A stretch of DNA of 35,618 bases from the IMG/VR virus record IMGVR_UViG_3300032284_000735, positions 1 through 35,618 of that record. The stretch is one strand, 5' to 3'. Positions 1-8,767 of this stretch are shown one piece after another; position 1 is the stretch's first letter, and each line of letters begins with the position of its first letter. The position numbers and the translations under genes were made by a program. The notes beneath the pieces were generated by a model. That model had not been told where the DNA came from, did not search any database, and was given only the letters and a program-made list of their open reading frames with translations. The DNA comes from a virus.

Positions 1-2172
1 AACTTTGTATTCCCTAATCCAACTAGCAATACAAGCACAATATCTGTCAGCGATGGTTCCGATATTGTTATCAATCCAACTTACGGCGGTGCTAGCCCAG
101 CTTATATAAATGTTCCGGGCAGTATTAACGGTCCTACTAGTGAAGCACTTCAAATTTATAATGGTTATTTTGTAGGTAATGCTAGTGCAGCCGCAGTATC
201 TATTGGCTCAAGTGCATTAGATGGAATTACTATATATGGTGACGGCAGTGTTGTAGGTAGTGCTAATATCACAGCAAACTATTTCATAGGTGATGGCAGT
301 CAATTATCAAACTTACCAAGCAGTGGAAATGTAGGAAACTTTGCGTTTGATAGTCTTGACTTAGACGGCACTACATTTGATGAAGTTACATTGACAGGTA
401 TAAATAGCGGCAACATTATAGTAAATGCCCCTGGACTAGCCATGGTAATAGGCGGTTATGAATCAGGCGGCATGGTCAGTGACGGTAGTAACACATATTT
501 GTTTAATGGCGATCCTAATTTTATTAACGGTATACCACAACCAGGTGTAGGATATACATGGCAGTTTGACAATACTGGTAATACAATATTACCGGGCGCT
601 ATAGTTGGTAATGGCAATTTAAAATTACAACCAGATGTTAACACAGGTGGTGCATACTTAGATGTTTATTTAACTGGTGGTCCAGATATTCACATTGCAG
701 GTAACGGTGAAACTGTTATTCTTGGCAGTGATGCCGGTGCTAATGTCTCTGTTCAGGGTGCAGGTAATGTTGCTATTCAAGCTAATTCTGTATTTGGTGG
801 TACTCCACACACATGGATGTTTGATTATAACAGCAACTTAACATTACCGCAACTTACAACAATCAATGATGTAAGTGGTAACGGCACTACATTAACAGTA
901 GGTGTTCCACCTACAGTAATAGTTATCAGTGGTGCAGATTTTAGTGCAGTGAATACTACTTACACCAGAGACTTTGGTCAAGCAACACCAACTTGGTACC
1001 CAGCCGGTTATACGCCGGGTATTGATTCTTATATAATGTTTACAGGTGGTCAATATGGGATTTATAATCCAGGATTTGTCCCACCGATTTATGTCAACAC
1101 TGGTACATTGAATAGACCACTAACACAATGGAATCTAAATCCTCCATTAGGTAGCATTGCACCTACAGCAGTATATACATATGGTTTTACAGGTCCCGCT
1201 TGGAAGTTTGATCCAACCGGTAATCTAAAATTGCCAGGTGTGTTGATAGCACAAGCCAGTGATAACGGTAGTATCATATTCAGCAATAACGGCACAGATA
1301 ACAACGGTAGTTTAAAAGTTGATGGCGGTCTTAACATGACTGTTAGTGCTAATAGCAATTTCTACGTCAAACGTGCAGGTAGTGATAGACTTGCTATAAC
1401 TGATACTAATACCGATTTAATGGCATCTAGTAATGTTGTCATCCATGCTAACAAAGCAGGATCAGAACAAAATTGGACATTTGATACAACTGGTAATTTG
1501 AGAACTCCGGGCAATGTAGATATATACGGCGCCATAAATTTCCCGCAACAAGTTAGTAGTATTAATTGGTCTACATATAATATAGAACTAAGTCAGTATG
1601 GTAGAATCAATACCAATGTTGACTTCTTTGCTAACGCTAATGTTATCGGTGCACAATATCTTAAAGGTGATGGAAGTAACATAAGCAATATCAATGCTAG
1701 TAATATCACCAACGCATATAGCGATTCAAATGTAATTAGTTTATTGGGTGATTTAGGTGGTAATGGAATTAGTAATGTAGGTAATATAGATATATCAGGT
1801 AACATCAATTTTACTAACCCGGGTGGTGCAATTGTTTTTGCTGATAATTCAGTACAAACTACTGCATATACCGGTATAGCAGAAGCATCATTCAGTATAC
1901 AATCAAGTAATTTTTCAGCAAATGTAGGTGGACGTTATGGTGTAAATACATCAGCTGGTGCAGTAACAGCAACATTGCCAGCAACTCCAGCAACAGGTGT
2001 TGCTATATTCTTTGCTGATGCGGGTGGCACTTATTCATCAAATAACTTAACTATTTACCCTAATGGTCAAACTATTATGGGGGCAAGTGGCAATATGACA
2101 GTTAGCACAAATAATCAAAGCGTTGGTTTGTTCTATAATGGAACAACATGGCGCATATACAACGCAGGATAA
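1..2172 (+). CDS. Phage tail fiber protein, 5'-truncated by window edge
   Basis: Frame 1 is open from the first base, so the N-terminus lies outside the window; the first in-frame ATG at 391 is probably internal. The protein is rich in Gly, Asn, Ser and Thr and looks like the beta-repeat fibers of marine T4-like phages. A 'W-x-F-D-x-x-x-N-L-x-L-P-G' motif recurs at about nt 558, 811, 1198 and 1477. 'GDGSxxSN' modules occur at about 289 and 1669. From about 1885 to the end there is a conserved fiber C-terminal domain (phrases GGRYGVNTSAGAVTATLP and VGLFYNGTTWRIYNAG). It is expected to be a trimeric receptor-contacting fiber. The next fiber gene starts 12 bp downstream. It is richer in GC and in GGC codons than genes after 6.1 kb. 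Fiber identity is fairly sure; position on the virion is unknown. Confidence 0.8.
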   Translation, partial: NFVFPNPTSNTSTISVSDGSDIVINPTYGGASPAYINVPGSINGPTSEALQIYNGYFVGNASAAAVSIGSSALDGITIYGDGSVVGSANITANYFIGDGSQLSNLPSSGNVGNFAFDSLDLDGTTFDEVTLTGINSGNIIVNAPGLAMVIGGYESGGMVSDGSNTYLFNGDPNFINGIPQPGVGYTWQFDNTGNTILPGAIVGNGNLKLQPDVNTGGAYLDVYLTGGPDIHIAGNGETVILGSDAGANVSVQGAGNVAIQANSVFGGTPHTWMFDYNSNLTLPQLTTINDVSGNGTTLTVGVPPTVIVISGADFSAVNTTYTRDFGQATPTWYPAGYTPGIDSYIMFTGGQYGIYNPGFVPPIYVNTGTLNRPLTQWNLNPPLGSIAPTAVYTYGFTGPAWKFDPTGNLKLPGVLIAQASDNGSIIFSNNGTDNNGSLKVDGGLNMTVSANSNFYVKRAGSDRLAITDTNTDLMASSNVVIHANKAGSEQNWTFDTTGNLRTPGNVDIYGAINFPQQVSSINWSTYNIELSQYGRINTNVDFFANANVIGAQYLKGDGSNISNINASNITNAYSDSNVISLLGDLGGNGISNVGNIDISGNINFTNPGGAIVFADNSVQTTAYTGIAEASFSIQSSNFSANVGGRYGVNTSAGAVTATLPATPATGVAIFFADAGGTYSSNNLTIYPNGQTIMGASGNMTVSTNNQSVGLFYNGTTWRIYNAG

Positions 2173-2184
2173 TAGGAAATAAAA

Positions 2185-5100
2185 ATGGCAGATTTAAGTT
2201 CATACATAAACATATCAGCTAATACAATATCAGCTACGGGTAATATTGTTGCCAATACAGTTATTGCTAACACTGATTTATCCGGCGACGGTGGAAAACT
2301 AAGTAATATTTCAGGTGCTAATGTTGTAGGTAATATCCCAAATGCAAATATAGTAACAGCAAACTTTTACTATGGTGATGGTAGTAATATTTCAAACATT
2401 AGCATATCAAGTGGTACTAACCCAATTGCCACTAGCGGTAATGTCACTGCTGGTAACGTTACAAGTAATGGTAGTGTGACTGCTAATACTTTTGTTGGTA
2501 ATATTTCAGGATCAAATGTTACTGGTACTGTTGCTAATGCCAATTACTCAGTTTATTCAGGTACAGCAAGTGTAGCAAATAGCGTTGCAGCCGCAAATAT
2601 TTCAGGTACTATTAATTTAGCAAATTACGCAACAACTGCAAATAGTGTAGCTGGTGCAAATGTATCCGGTGCAGTAGCATATGCAACTACAGCAAACGCA
2701 GTAGCCGGCGCAAATGTAACAGGTACAGTTAACTTAGCAAATTATGCAACAACTGCCAACTCAGTAGCACTGGCAAATGTAAGCGGCATAGGTAATATTG
2801 CTAATATCAATTTAAATGGTAATGGGGCACAAGTATTAGCAGGTAATGGTTCTTGGGTAGTAGCAGGTGGTACATATAGTAATAGTAATGTAGCAAATTA
2901 TTTACCAACATACACGGGCAATTTGGGTAATGTTAATAATATTACTGCTAATACTCTTGTTGTAACAGGTAATGCAAACGTTCAAGGTACATTAACATAT
3001 AACAATCTATCTAGTTTAACTACAAGCAACCTAGTGTTAGGTTTGGGAAATAATCAAACCGGTATCAATGTAACCGGAGGTGGTATTGTTGTAGGTAATA
3101 CTGCGGAAGCATCGTTCCTTTATAACTATTCAACACAAGTTTGGCAAAGTAATATTGGATTAGGTGCAATTGGTGATATTACTACATCCGCAAATGTAAA
3201 TGCTACTAATGCAAATTTGGGTAATGTAGCAACTGCTAATTATTTCTTAGGTGCTGGTAATAATCTAAGCAATATACAAGGTTCAAATATCAATGGTGCA
3301 GTTGGTCTTGCTACATATGCAGGTACTGCAAATAGTGTAGCCGGTGCTAATGTAAGCGGTGCAGTTGGTCTTGCTACATATGCAGGTACTGCAAATAGTG
3401 TAGCAGGTGCTAATGTAAGCGGTCAAGTTAACTATGCGGCAACTGCAAATAGTGTAGCAGGTGCTAATGTCAGTGGTACTGTTGCAAATGCAACTTATGC
3501 TGTAACTGCAGGTACTGCTAACAGCGTAGCAGCCGCGAATGTAACAGGTACAGTTAACTTAGCAAATTATGCAACAACTGCCAACTCAGTAGCTGGTGCC
3601 AATGTAACTGGTACTGTTGCTAACGCAACATATGCGACAACAGCAGGTACTGTAACAACAGCGGCACAACCAAATATCACAAGTACAGGTACATTGAGTT
3701 CATTAGCTGTAACAGGTAACGTTAATTCAGGTGGGTTAAGTGTTAACGGATCAGGTGTTGTTACTGGTAATCTACAAATTCAAGGTACACTAACATACAA
3801 TAATCTTACTAACTTAACCACTAGTAATCTAGTGTTAGGATTAGGCAACAACCAAACTGGTGTGAGTGTTAATGGTGCAGGTATTGTTGCAGGTAATACT
3901 GCTGAAGCAAGTTTCTTATATAACTATTCAGCACAGACATGGAATAGCAATATTGGATTAAGCGCAGTAGGTAACATTACTGGTGCTAATATTAATACTG
4001 CAGGTAAAGTTGTAGCAAGTACAATAACAAGTAATGTGGCAACCGGAACAGCACCGTTGGTAGTAACAAGTACTACACAAGTTGCTAACTTAAATGTAGC
4101 TACTTCAGGTCTTGCTACATATGCGACCACTGCAAATAGTGTAGCTGGTGCCAATGTGTCAGGTGCAGTAGCATATGCAACAACTGCCAATGCGGTAGCA
4201 GGTGCTAATGTATCAGGTCAAGTTAGTAATGCACTCGTTGCCGGTACTGTTTATACAAATGCTCAACCTAACATTACAAGTACAGGTACATTAACAAGTT
4301 TAGCAGTAACAGGTAATATAACAAATGGCAATGTCACTGGTGGTAATTTAGTAAGTGCTAATTACTTTACCGGCACATTAACAACAGCGGCACAACCAAA
4401 CATCACAAGCACAGGTACATTAACAAGTTTAACTGTAACTGGTAATGTCACTGGTGGAAACATTGTTAGTGGCGGTGTAGCAAACATTACAGGTAACATC
4501 ACCGGTGCTAACTTGATTGCTGGTGCTAGTGGTACAGGCAATGTCTACGCTGGCAATGTGATCGTCAACGGTCAGCCAACAACTTATGGTGTGGCTAGTC
4601 CAGAATACATCAGCATGACAACATCTGCATCAGTGAATGTGGCCACAAGTGGAACGGACCTTACTTGGGATGTGAACAATGGTAGTTCAGGTATCACATA
4701 TAGTTCTGGTAAGTTTTCTCTTAAAGCAGGCAAAACATATCAGATTATGGGTGAGCCGGCATTTCAAAATTATAGCGGTAACGGCTATTTACTAGTGGAA
4801 CTTGTTGACGGTACTACAAACGCACGACTCGGTTCTCAGACATTGAGTTTACCTTATAATACAGGATACAATGAAGTAAACAACTTTGTATATGATTTAG
4901 TATACACACCTGTGGCAAATCAAGATGTTAAATTTAGAGTTACTGGTGGAACAAGCGGATTAACTGCTCAACTAAGAGGTAGTGGATTTGCTAGAATGAG
5001 TATTGTTCAAATAAATCCCACCATAGCAGTTCAAGCCACTGTTACTGGCACGGTTAACAATCAATACAGTGGCGTGACCTTGACATCGAATCAGGTCATT

Positions 5101-6105
5101 GGCAGTCCAGGAACACCGACTAATATTGTATTTCAAAGTGCTACAGGTACTGTGCCGTACAATACTTCAACTGGCGTATGGACTTTAACTTCTGGTGTTA
5201 CTTATAATCTAACTGCGGTATTGGCTGTCACCGGTGCTTCAAATTATTTAGGATACCAGTGGGTTGACTCTGTTTCAGGAACTGCGTTATCCACAGCACT
5301 GGGATTTGCTACTTTGGCCACCACTCAAGTTAGTTCAGTGCCATTATCAATAGTATATACACCAAATACCAATCAAACTATTGCGTTACGAAATGTCAAT
5401 GGTCAATACGCAAGTGTGATAGCCAACTACAGTTGGGCTACAGTTACACAGATTAACCAAGCCTTTGCCCTCAACACTATTAACACAATGCAAATTAGTA
5501 GTAGTTTAGCAGTAACGGGTTCAACAACATTATTAGGTGCAGTAAATGTTGGAACAGGTAGTGGATTTGAAGGTGGTGAAATAGATTTAGCATATGCACA
5601 AGGTGGAAGCACTACACTAACAGGTAGTGCAGTTGTATTTGATGTCTATGCAGATAAAATGCGATTATTTGAAAATGGTGGAACAAATAGAGGTGTATAT
5701 GTTGATTTAAGTAAAGCACCTGGTGGAGTTGGTGGTGAATTAATGTATAAGGCAAGTGGAATGGTAAATGCAGGAACGGATGTAACATTAGGAAATTTGA
5801 AAGTAAGATTATCAACATCAGGAAATAGAAGTTTACAAGTATCAACGGTAACAGGAACATATTCAGTTTATGGTAGTAGTGTATATAATACGGCCGGCCC
5901 AGGAGGTTCATCAATAACAGATAATGCACCACTAACAATTACAACAACACCTACATACCTTAATTCTTCATATACTTTTAGTCTAGGAGGATATACTGAT
6001 ACTTGGTTACTTATGTCTACGGCAAATACAATTGCTTGGAGAATAAATCTAATAGTAGGTTCAGGTTACAATAATAATATGATTTCAATAGAAAGATTAG
6101 TTTAA
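2185..6105 (+). CDS. Giant modular tail fiber with tandem C1q-like domains
   Basis: A protein of 1306 aa built from several layers. Residues 1-800 hold beta-repeats of 18-24 residues with the phrase SVAGANVSG, plus 'AQPNITSTGTL' units as in cyanophage fibers. A module containing LVLGLGNNQTG and NTAEASFLYNYS occurs twice (about nt 2965-3183 and 3770-3978). Residues about 804-950 and 952-1092 look like two tandem C1q/TNF-like jelly-roll domains, which in phages are often receptor-binding. Residues about 1100-1306 carry a common marine-fiber C-terminal domain (FEGGEIDL, then DKMRLFENGG and RGVYVDLSKAPGG). The start follows an AGGA sequence about 10 bp upstream. The last part, from about nt 5500, is visibly more AT-rich, with GGA replacing GGC codons, suggesting a recombinant tail end. 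Confidence 0.8.
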   Translation: MADLSSYINISANTISATGNIVANTVIANTDLSGDGGKLSNISGANVVGNIPNANIVTANFYYGDGSNISNISISSGTNPIATSGNVTAGNVTSNGSVTANTFVGNISGSNVTGTVANANYSVYSGTASVANSVAAANISGTINLANYATTANSVAGANVSGAVAYATTANAVAGANVTGTVNLANYATTANSVALANVSGIGNIANINLNGNGAQVLAGNGSWVVAGGTYSNSNVANYLPTYTGNLGNVNNITANTLVVTGNANVQGTLTYNNLSSLTTSNLVLGLGNNQTGINVTGGGIVVGNTAEASFLYNYSTQVWQSNIGLGAIGDITTSANVNATNANLGNVATANYFLGAGNNLSNIQGSNINGAVGLATYAGTANSVAGANVSGAVGLATYAGTANSVAGANVSGQVNYAATANSVAGANVSGTVANATYAVTAGTANSVAAANVTGTVNLANYATTANSVAGANVTGTVANATYATTAGTVTTAAQPNITSTGTLSSLAVTGNVNSGGLSVNGSGVVTGNLQIQGTLTYNNLTNLTTSNLVLGLGNNQTGVSVNGAGIVAGNTAEASFLYNYSAQTWNSNIGLSAVGNITGANINTAGKVVASTITSNVATGTAPLVVTSTTQVANLNVATSGLATYATTANSVAGANVSGAVAYATTANAVAGANVSGQVSNALVAGTVYTNAQPNITSTGTLTSLAVTGNITNGNVTGGNLVSANYFTGTLTTAAQPNITSTGTLTSLTVTGNVTGGNIVSGGVANITGNITGANLIAGASGTGNVYAGNVIVNGQPTTYGVASPEYISMTTSASVNVATSGTDLTWDVNNGSSGITYSSGKFSLKAGKTYQIMGEPAFQNYSGNGYLLVELVDGTTNARLGSQTLSLPYNTGYNEVNNFVYDLVYTPVANQDVKFRVTGGTSGLTAQLRGSGFARMSIVQINPTIAVQATVTGTVNNQYSGVTLTSNQVIGSPGTPTNIVFQSATGTVPYNTSTGVWTLTSGVTYNLTAVLAVTGASNYLGYQWVDSVSGTALSTALGFATLATTQVSSVPLSIVYTPNTNQTIALRNVNGQYASVIANYSWATVTQINQAFALNTINTMQISSSLAVTGSTTLLGAVNVGTGSGFEGGEIDLAYAQGGSTTLTGSAVVFDVYADKMRLFENGGTNRGVYVDLSKAPGGVGGELMYKASGMVNAGTDVTLGNLKVRLSTSGNRSLQVSTVTGTYSVYGSSVYNTAGPGGSSITDNAPLTITTTPTYLNSSYTFSLGGYTDTWLLMSTANTIAWRINLIVGSGYNNNMISIERLV
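3298..3423 (+). repeat. 63-bp tandem duplication in fiber gene
   Basis: Two adjacent 63-bp copies (3298-3360 and 3361-3423) differ at one base that I can see (GCC versus GCA). Each encodes 21 residues of the SVAGANVSGAV repeat, so copy number can change without breaking the frame. Confidence 0.9.
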
Positions 6106-6106
6106 A

Positions 6107-6116
6107 GATATTTATA
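6107..6116 (+). promoter_or_regulatory. ATATTTATA motif (candidate late promoter), copy 1
   Basis: GATATTTATA lies only 4 bp before the ATG at 6121. If it acts like a -10 element, the transcript would begin at or near the start codon, giving a leaderless message. The same motif recurs before many virion genes in this window. Function is inferred from recurrence only. Confidence 0.4.
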
Positions 6117-6120
6117 GATA

Positions 6121-6525
6121 ATGGCAAACTTAATAAGATTAAAACAAATAGAAAGTGGTTCTTCACTAAGTACCGCAGCAAATGTTGGTGCAAATTTGGA
6201 AACAACAATAAATAATATTGTCTCAAATTCATTAACTGGTTCATTATTAACATCATCTATTAATATAGCGGTATCACAATCTATAAATAGTTCACTATCA
6301 TCATCTATAACCGATATTGTTAGTTCATCTTTAAATGGTGCTTTATCTTTAATTGCAACCGATGTAGAAGTTGCAGCAGTAAGTGCATCAATTGCAGCAA
6401 CCGAAAGAGGATTTGTAACAACGGGTTCATTTAATTTATACACCGCATCATTGGGGGATATATACGCAACAGACTTAGAGGTTTATCAAACTGCATCTGC
6501 TATTATTGACCAGGGTGAGTTTTAA
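6121..6525 (+). CDS. Small fiber-associated virion protein
   Basis: 134 aa, starting MANLIRLKQ, similar in feel to the MAQ-I-x-x-K/R starts of the neighbouring fibers. The middle is Ser-rich with hydrophobic spacing compatible with a short coiled coil (INNIVSNSLTGS). The last 20 residues (YATDLEVYQTASAIIDQGEF) resemble the end of the protein at 8251-8640 (FATDMELYVTSSNLDAGEF). It sits between two long fiber genes and probably belongs to the same structure, perhaps as a connector or minor fiber. No Shine-Dalgarno is visible; an ATATTTATA motif abuts the start. The exact function is not recognised. Confidence 0.65.
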   Translation: MANLIRLKQIESGSSLSTAANVGANLETTINNIVSNSLTGSLLTSSINIAVSQSINSSLSSSITDIVSSSLNGALSLIATDVEVAAVSASIAATERGFVTTGSFNLYTASLGDIYATDLEVYQTASAIIDQGEF

Positions 6526-6536
6526 TAATAAAAACT

Positions 6537-6546
6537 CATATTTATA
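6537..6546 (+). promoter_or_regulatory. ATATTTATA motif, copy 2
   Basis: CATATTTATA, followed by AA, 21 bp before the start of the adhesin gene at 6568. It lies in a 42-bp intergenic gap. Candidate late-promoter element by recurrence. Confidence 0.4.
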
Positions 6547-6567
6547 AACAATATTACGACAAAATAG

Positions 6568-8235
6568 ATGGCTCAATTAATACAACATAAAAGAGGTAGG
6601 TTAGAAAGGTTATCGGCAATTACGGGTTCTTTGCAAAAAGGAGAAATATTAATTGTAACCGGTTCGTCAAATATAACTTCTTCAAATGGTTCAGCTATTC
6701 TATTTGCAGCAACTGAAAGTGGTTCAGTTCAAGCTACCAATAGATTTATAATAGGTAGTTCGGCACCAAATGTATTTCCAGCATCGACTTATGGTGGTTT
6801 AGTAAATGGAGTTCCCTATTACGATAGTGGTAGTGGTACTTTATATTTGTTAGGTAGTGATGGCAATACTGCAATCAACTTAACAGGTAACATTAGTGCA
6901 TTTAGTTCATCAGTTGCAACATCATTAAGTGCAAGTAATGCAAGTTTGGCATCAACTATTATTAATACGGTTAGTTCCTCACTTAGTAGTTCTCTATCTT
7001 TAATAGCAACAGATTTAGAAGTATCTATAATAAGTTCTTCAATTTCTTCATCACAAAATTTAATATCTTCTTCTATAAGTTCTTCAATAGCATCAACTTT
7101 AAGTGGAAGTGTGGCATCATTAACAGCATTGAGTTCATCGGTTTCTGCTTCATTAGCAACTTTGAGTGCAAGTAGTGGATTTATTAGTTATGTAACCAAT
7201 AGTGTTCAAAACCTTACAGGTATAGAAGTTGCAGATTATAGTGCAGATGTTGCAGTGACATTTGTAAATGGAACATTGAAATTTATTTTTGGAACACCAT
7301 TAGCACCAACATCGGTAGCAGCATCTTTGACCGGATTTGACACCGATAGATTTAATAATACAACTGACGCATATTCTATTAATGGAACTTGGAATAATCA
7401 AGGTTATACATTAGTAAGTGCATCATTATACGAAGGTGCAACTTTATTAACACAAGTTGGTAGTGGAACTACTTTAACATATAGCACGACAACATCGGGT
7501 TCTCACACATATAGATTAGAATATACCGCAAGTTCTCCATTAGATAATAGTTTGTATAAAACATCGACTACCACAACAGGAACAGTATCTAAATCCAATC
7601 CTGCTTCACCTACATTGAGTTCGACTCCATCGGTTCAATTAGGATATAGTTCAAATCAAATCGAGCAAGGTGCAACGGGTAGTATCACATTTACATCATC
7701 ATCTGCAAATCCATCTAATAATTGGAATTTGACAAGTGTAACAACAAATGTACCATCACCTTATTATGTAACAGGTTCAGCAACAGGTTCTACATCAATT
7801 AGTTTAACCGCAACTGCAAATTACGCATCACCTGCAGGTCAAAATATTCCTGATACAACAACAACATCAACTTCGACTACTACATATACAAAAATTAGAA
7901 GTTTAAGATATGGTGCAAGTACGGCAACATCATTTACTGCCGGAGAATTAGAAAATATTAGTGCATGGGATACTACATTAGGTGGAACAATAGGAACGAT
8001 TTTAAAAGGAACAACAACGGCAAGTGGACAAAGTGTAACAATAAGTTGGACTGGTGACAAATATCATTATATAGTATTCAATAGTTCTTTATCAAACTTA
8101 ACAAACATCACAACAGGTGGATTTGGTGTATTTAGTTCGTTTGCAGTAACAACGGTTGGACAATATAAAGTTTACAAATCGACTTATTTGCAAGCAGGTG
8201 GTGCAGGAAGTAGCATAACATATATATTAACATAA
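6568..8235 (+). CDS. Tail fiber/adhesin with conserved marine-phage C-terminal domain
   Basis: 555 aa. The first ~125 residues (MAQLIQHKRGRLERLSAITG, then FAATESGSVQATNRF and VPYYDSGSGTLYLLGSD) are a docking module shared nearly residue for residue with the protein at 8768. Residues about 110-215 are Ser-rich and coiled-coil-like (SSSISSSIASTLSGS). Then follow Ig-like beta regions (about 240-430). The C-terminal ~125 residues (KIRSLRYGA, ISAWDTTLGG, WTGDKYHYIVFNSS, GQYKVYKS) form a recurrent adhesin end of uncultured marine phages as I remember it. Likely role: host-surface recognition. The receptor cannot be told from sequence. Confidence 0.75.
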   Translation: MAQLIQHKRGRLERLSAITGSLQKGEILIVTGSSNITSSNGSAILFAATESGSVQATNRFIIGSSAPNVFPASTYGGLVNGVPYYDSGSGTLYLLGSDGNTAINLTGNISAFSSSVATSLSASNASLASTIINTVSSSLSSSLSLIATDLEVSIISSSISSSQNLISSSISSSIASTLSGSVASLTALSSSVSASLATLSASSGFISYVTNSVQNLTGIEVADYSADVAVTFVNGTLKFIFGTPLAPTSVAASLTGFDTDRFNNTTDAYSINGTWNNQGYTLVSASLYEGATLLTQVGSGTTLTYSTTTSGSHTYRLEYTASSPLDNSLYKTSTTTTGTVSKSNPASPTLSSTPSVQLGYSSNQIEQGATGSITFTSSSANPSNNWNLTSVTTNVPSPYYVTGSATGSTSISLTATANYASPAGQNIPDTTTTSTSTTTYTKIRSLRYGASTATSFTAGELENISAWDTTLGGTIGTILKGTTTASGQSVTISWTGDKYHYIVFNSSLSNLTNITTGGFGVFSSFAVTTVGQYKVYKSTYLQAGGAGSSITYILT

Positions 8236-8250
8236 ATAGAACAATAAGAA

Positions 8251-8640
8251 ATGCCAATTATATTACCTAGTGGTTTTAACATAACGAATAGTGAGCCGGT
8301 TGATGCAAGATTTGCATTAGCTAATCAAGCAGCTCGTTATGCTTTATCTGCTGCTAATATTTATAAAGGATTGGTTGTATTTCAACAAGACAATTCTACA
8401 ATGTTCGTATTAACTGATACTGCAAATGTATCAAATTCAAATGGTTGGACACAAATACAAATAGGAACTATTACATCAAATTTACCTGCAGGTGTAATAT
8501 CATCATCACAGCAAGTTATTGATATATTTAACGCAAACTTCACATCCGGGTCTACAATGGCTACAACCGTTGATACACAATTCGCAACCGATATGGAGTT
8601 GTATGTTACATCTTCAAATTTGGACGCAGGAGAGTTTTAA
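8251..8640 (+). CDS. Small conserved virion/fiber protein
   Basis: 129 aa, starting 15 bp after the adhesin at 6568-8235. The N-terminal ~70 residues (MPIILPSGFNITNSEPVDAR, then YKGLVVFQQDN and MFVLTDTANVSN, ending near W67) form a compact domain that I associate with small structural proteins of uncultured marine phages. A degenerate linker (AGVISSSQQVIDIF) resembles the VSGSSQ linker of neighbouring fibers. The end ATDMELYVTSSNLDAGEF matches the end of the protein at 6121-6525. It is likely a virion protein that docks with or caps neighbouring fibers; function unproven. One ATATTTATA copy lies inside this gene at 8357-8365. Confidence 0.65.
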   Translation: MPIILPSGFNITNSEPVDARFALANQAARYALSAANIYKGLVVFQQDNSTMFVLTDTANVSNSNGWTQIQIGTITSNLPAGVISSSQQVIDIFNANFTSGSTMATTVDTQFATDMELYVTSSNLDAGEF

Positions 8641-8714
8641 TAGTTACATACGACATTAAAAATAAAAAATATATAGAATTAAATCCAAATTCTCACATTG
8701 TTTGTAAGAAATTG

Positions 8715-8724
8715 AATATTTATA
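8715..8724 (+). promoter_or_regulatory. ATATTTATA motif, copy 3
   Basis: AATATTTATA lies in the 127-bp gap between 8640 and 8768, 43 bp before the long fiber gene. The rest of that gap is AT-rich, and I see no other gene or hairpin in it. Confidence 0.4.
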
Positions 8725-8767
8725 TCGGAATACTAACATAAAGTAAAGAGAATAACCCCAAAAAAAT

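Noticed and set aside
391-2172. First fiber gene starting at the ATG at 391
   Set aside because: The frame is open with the same fiber-like content back to base 1, so 391 is probably an internal Met.
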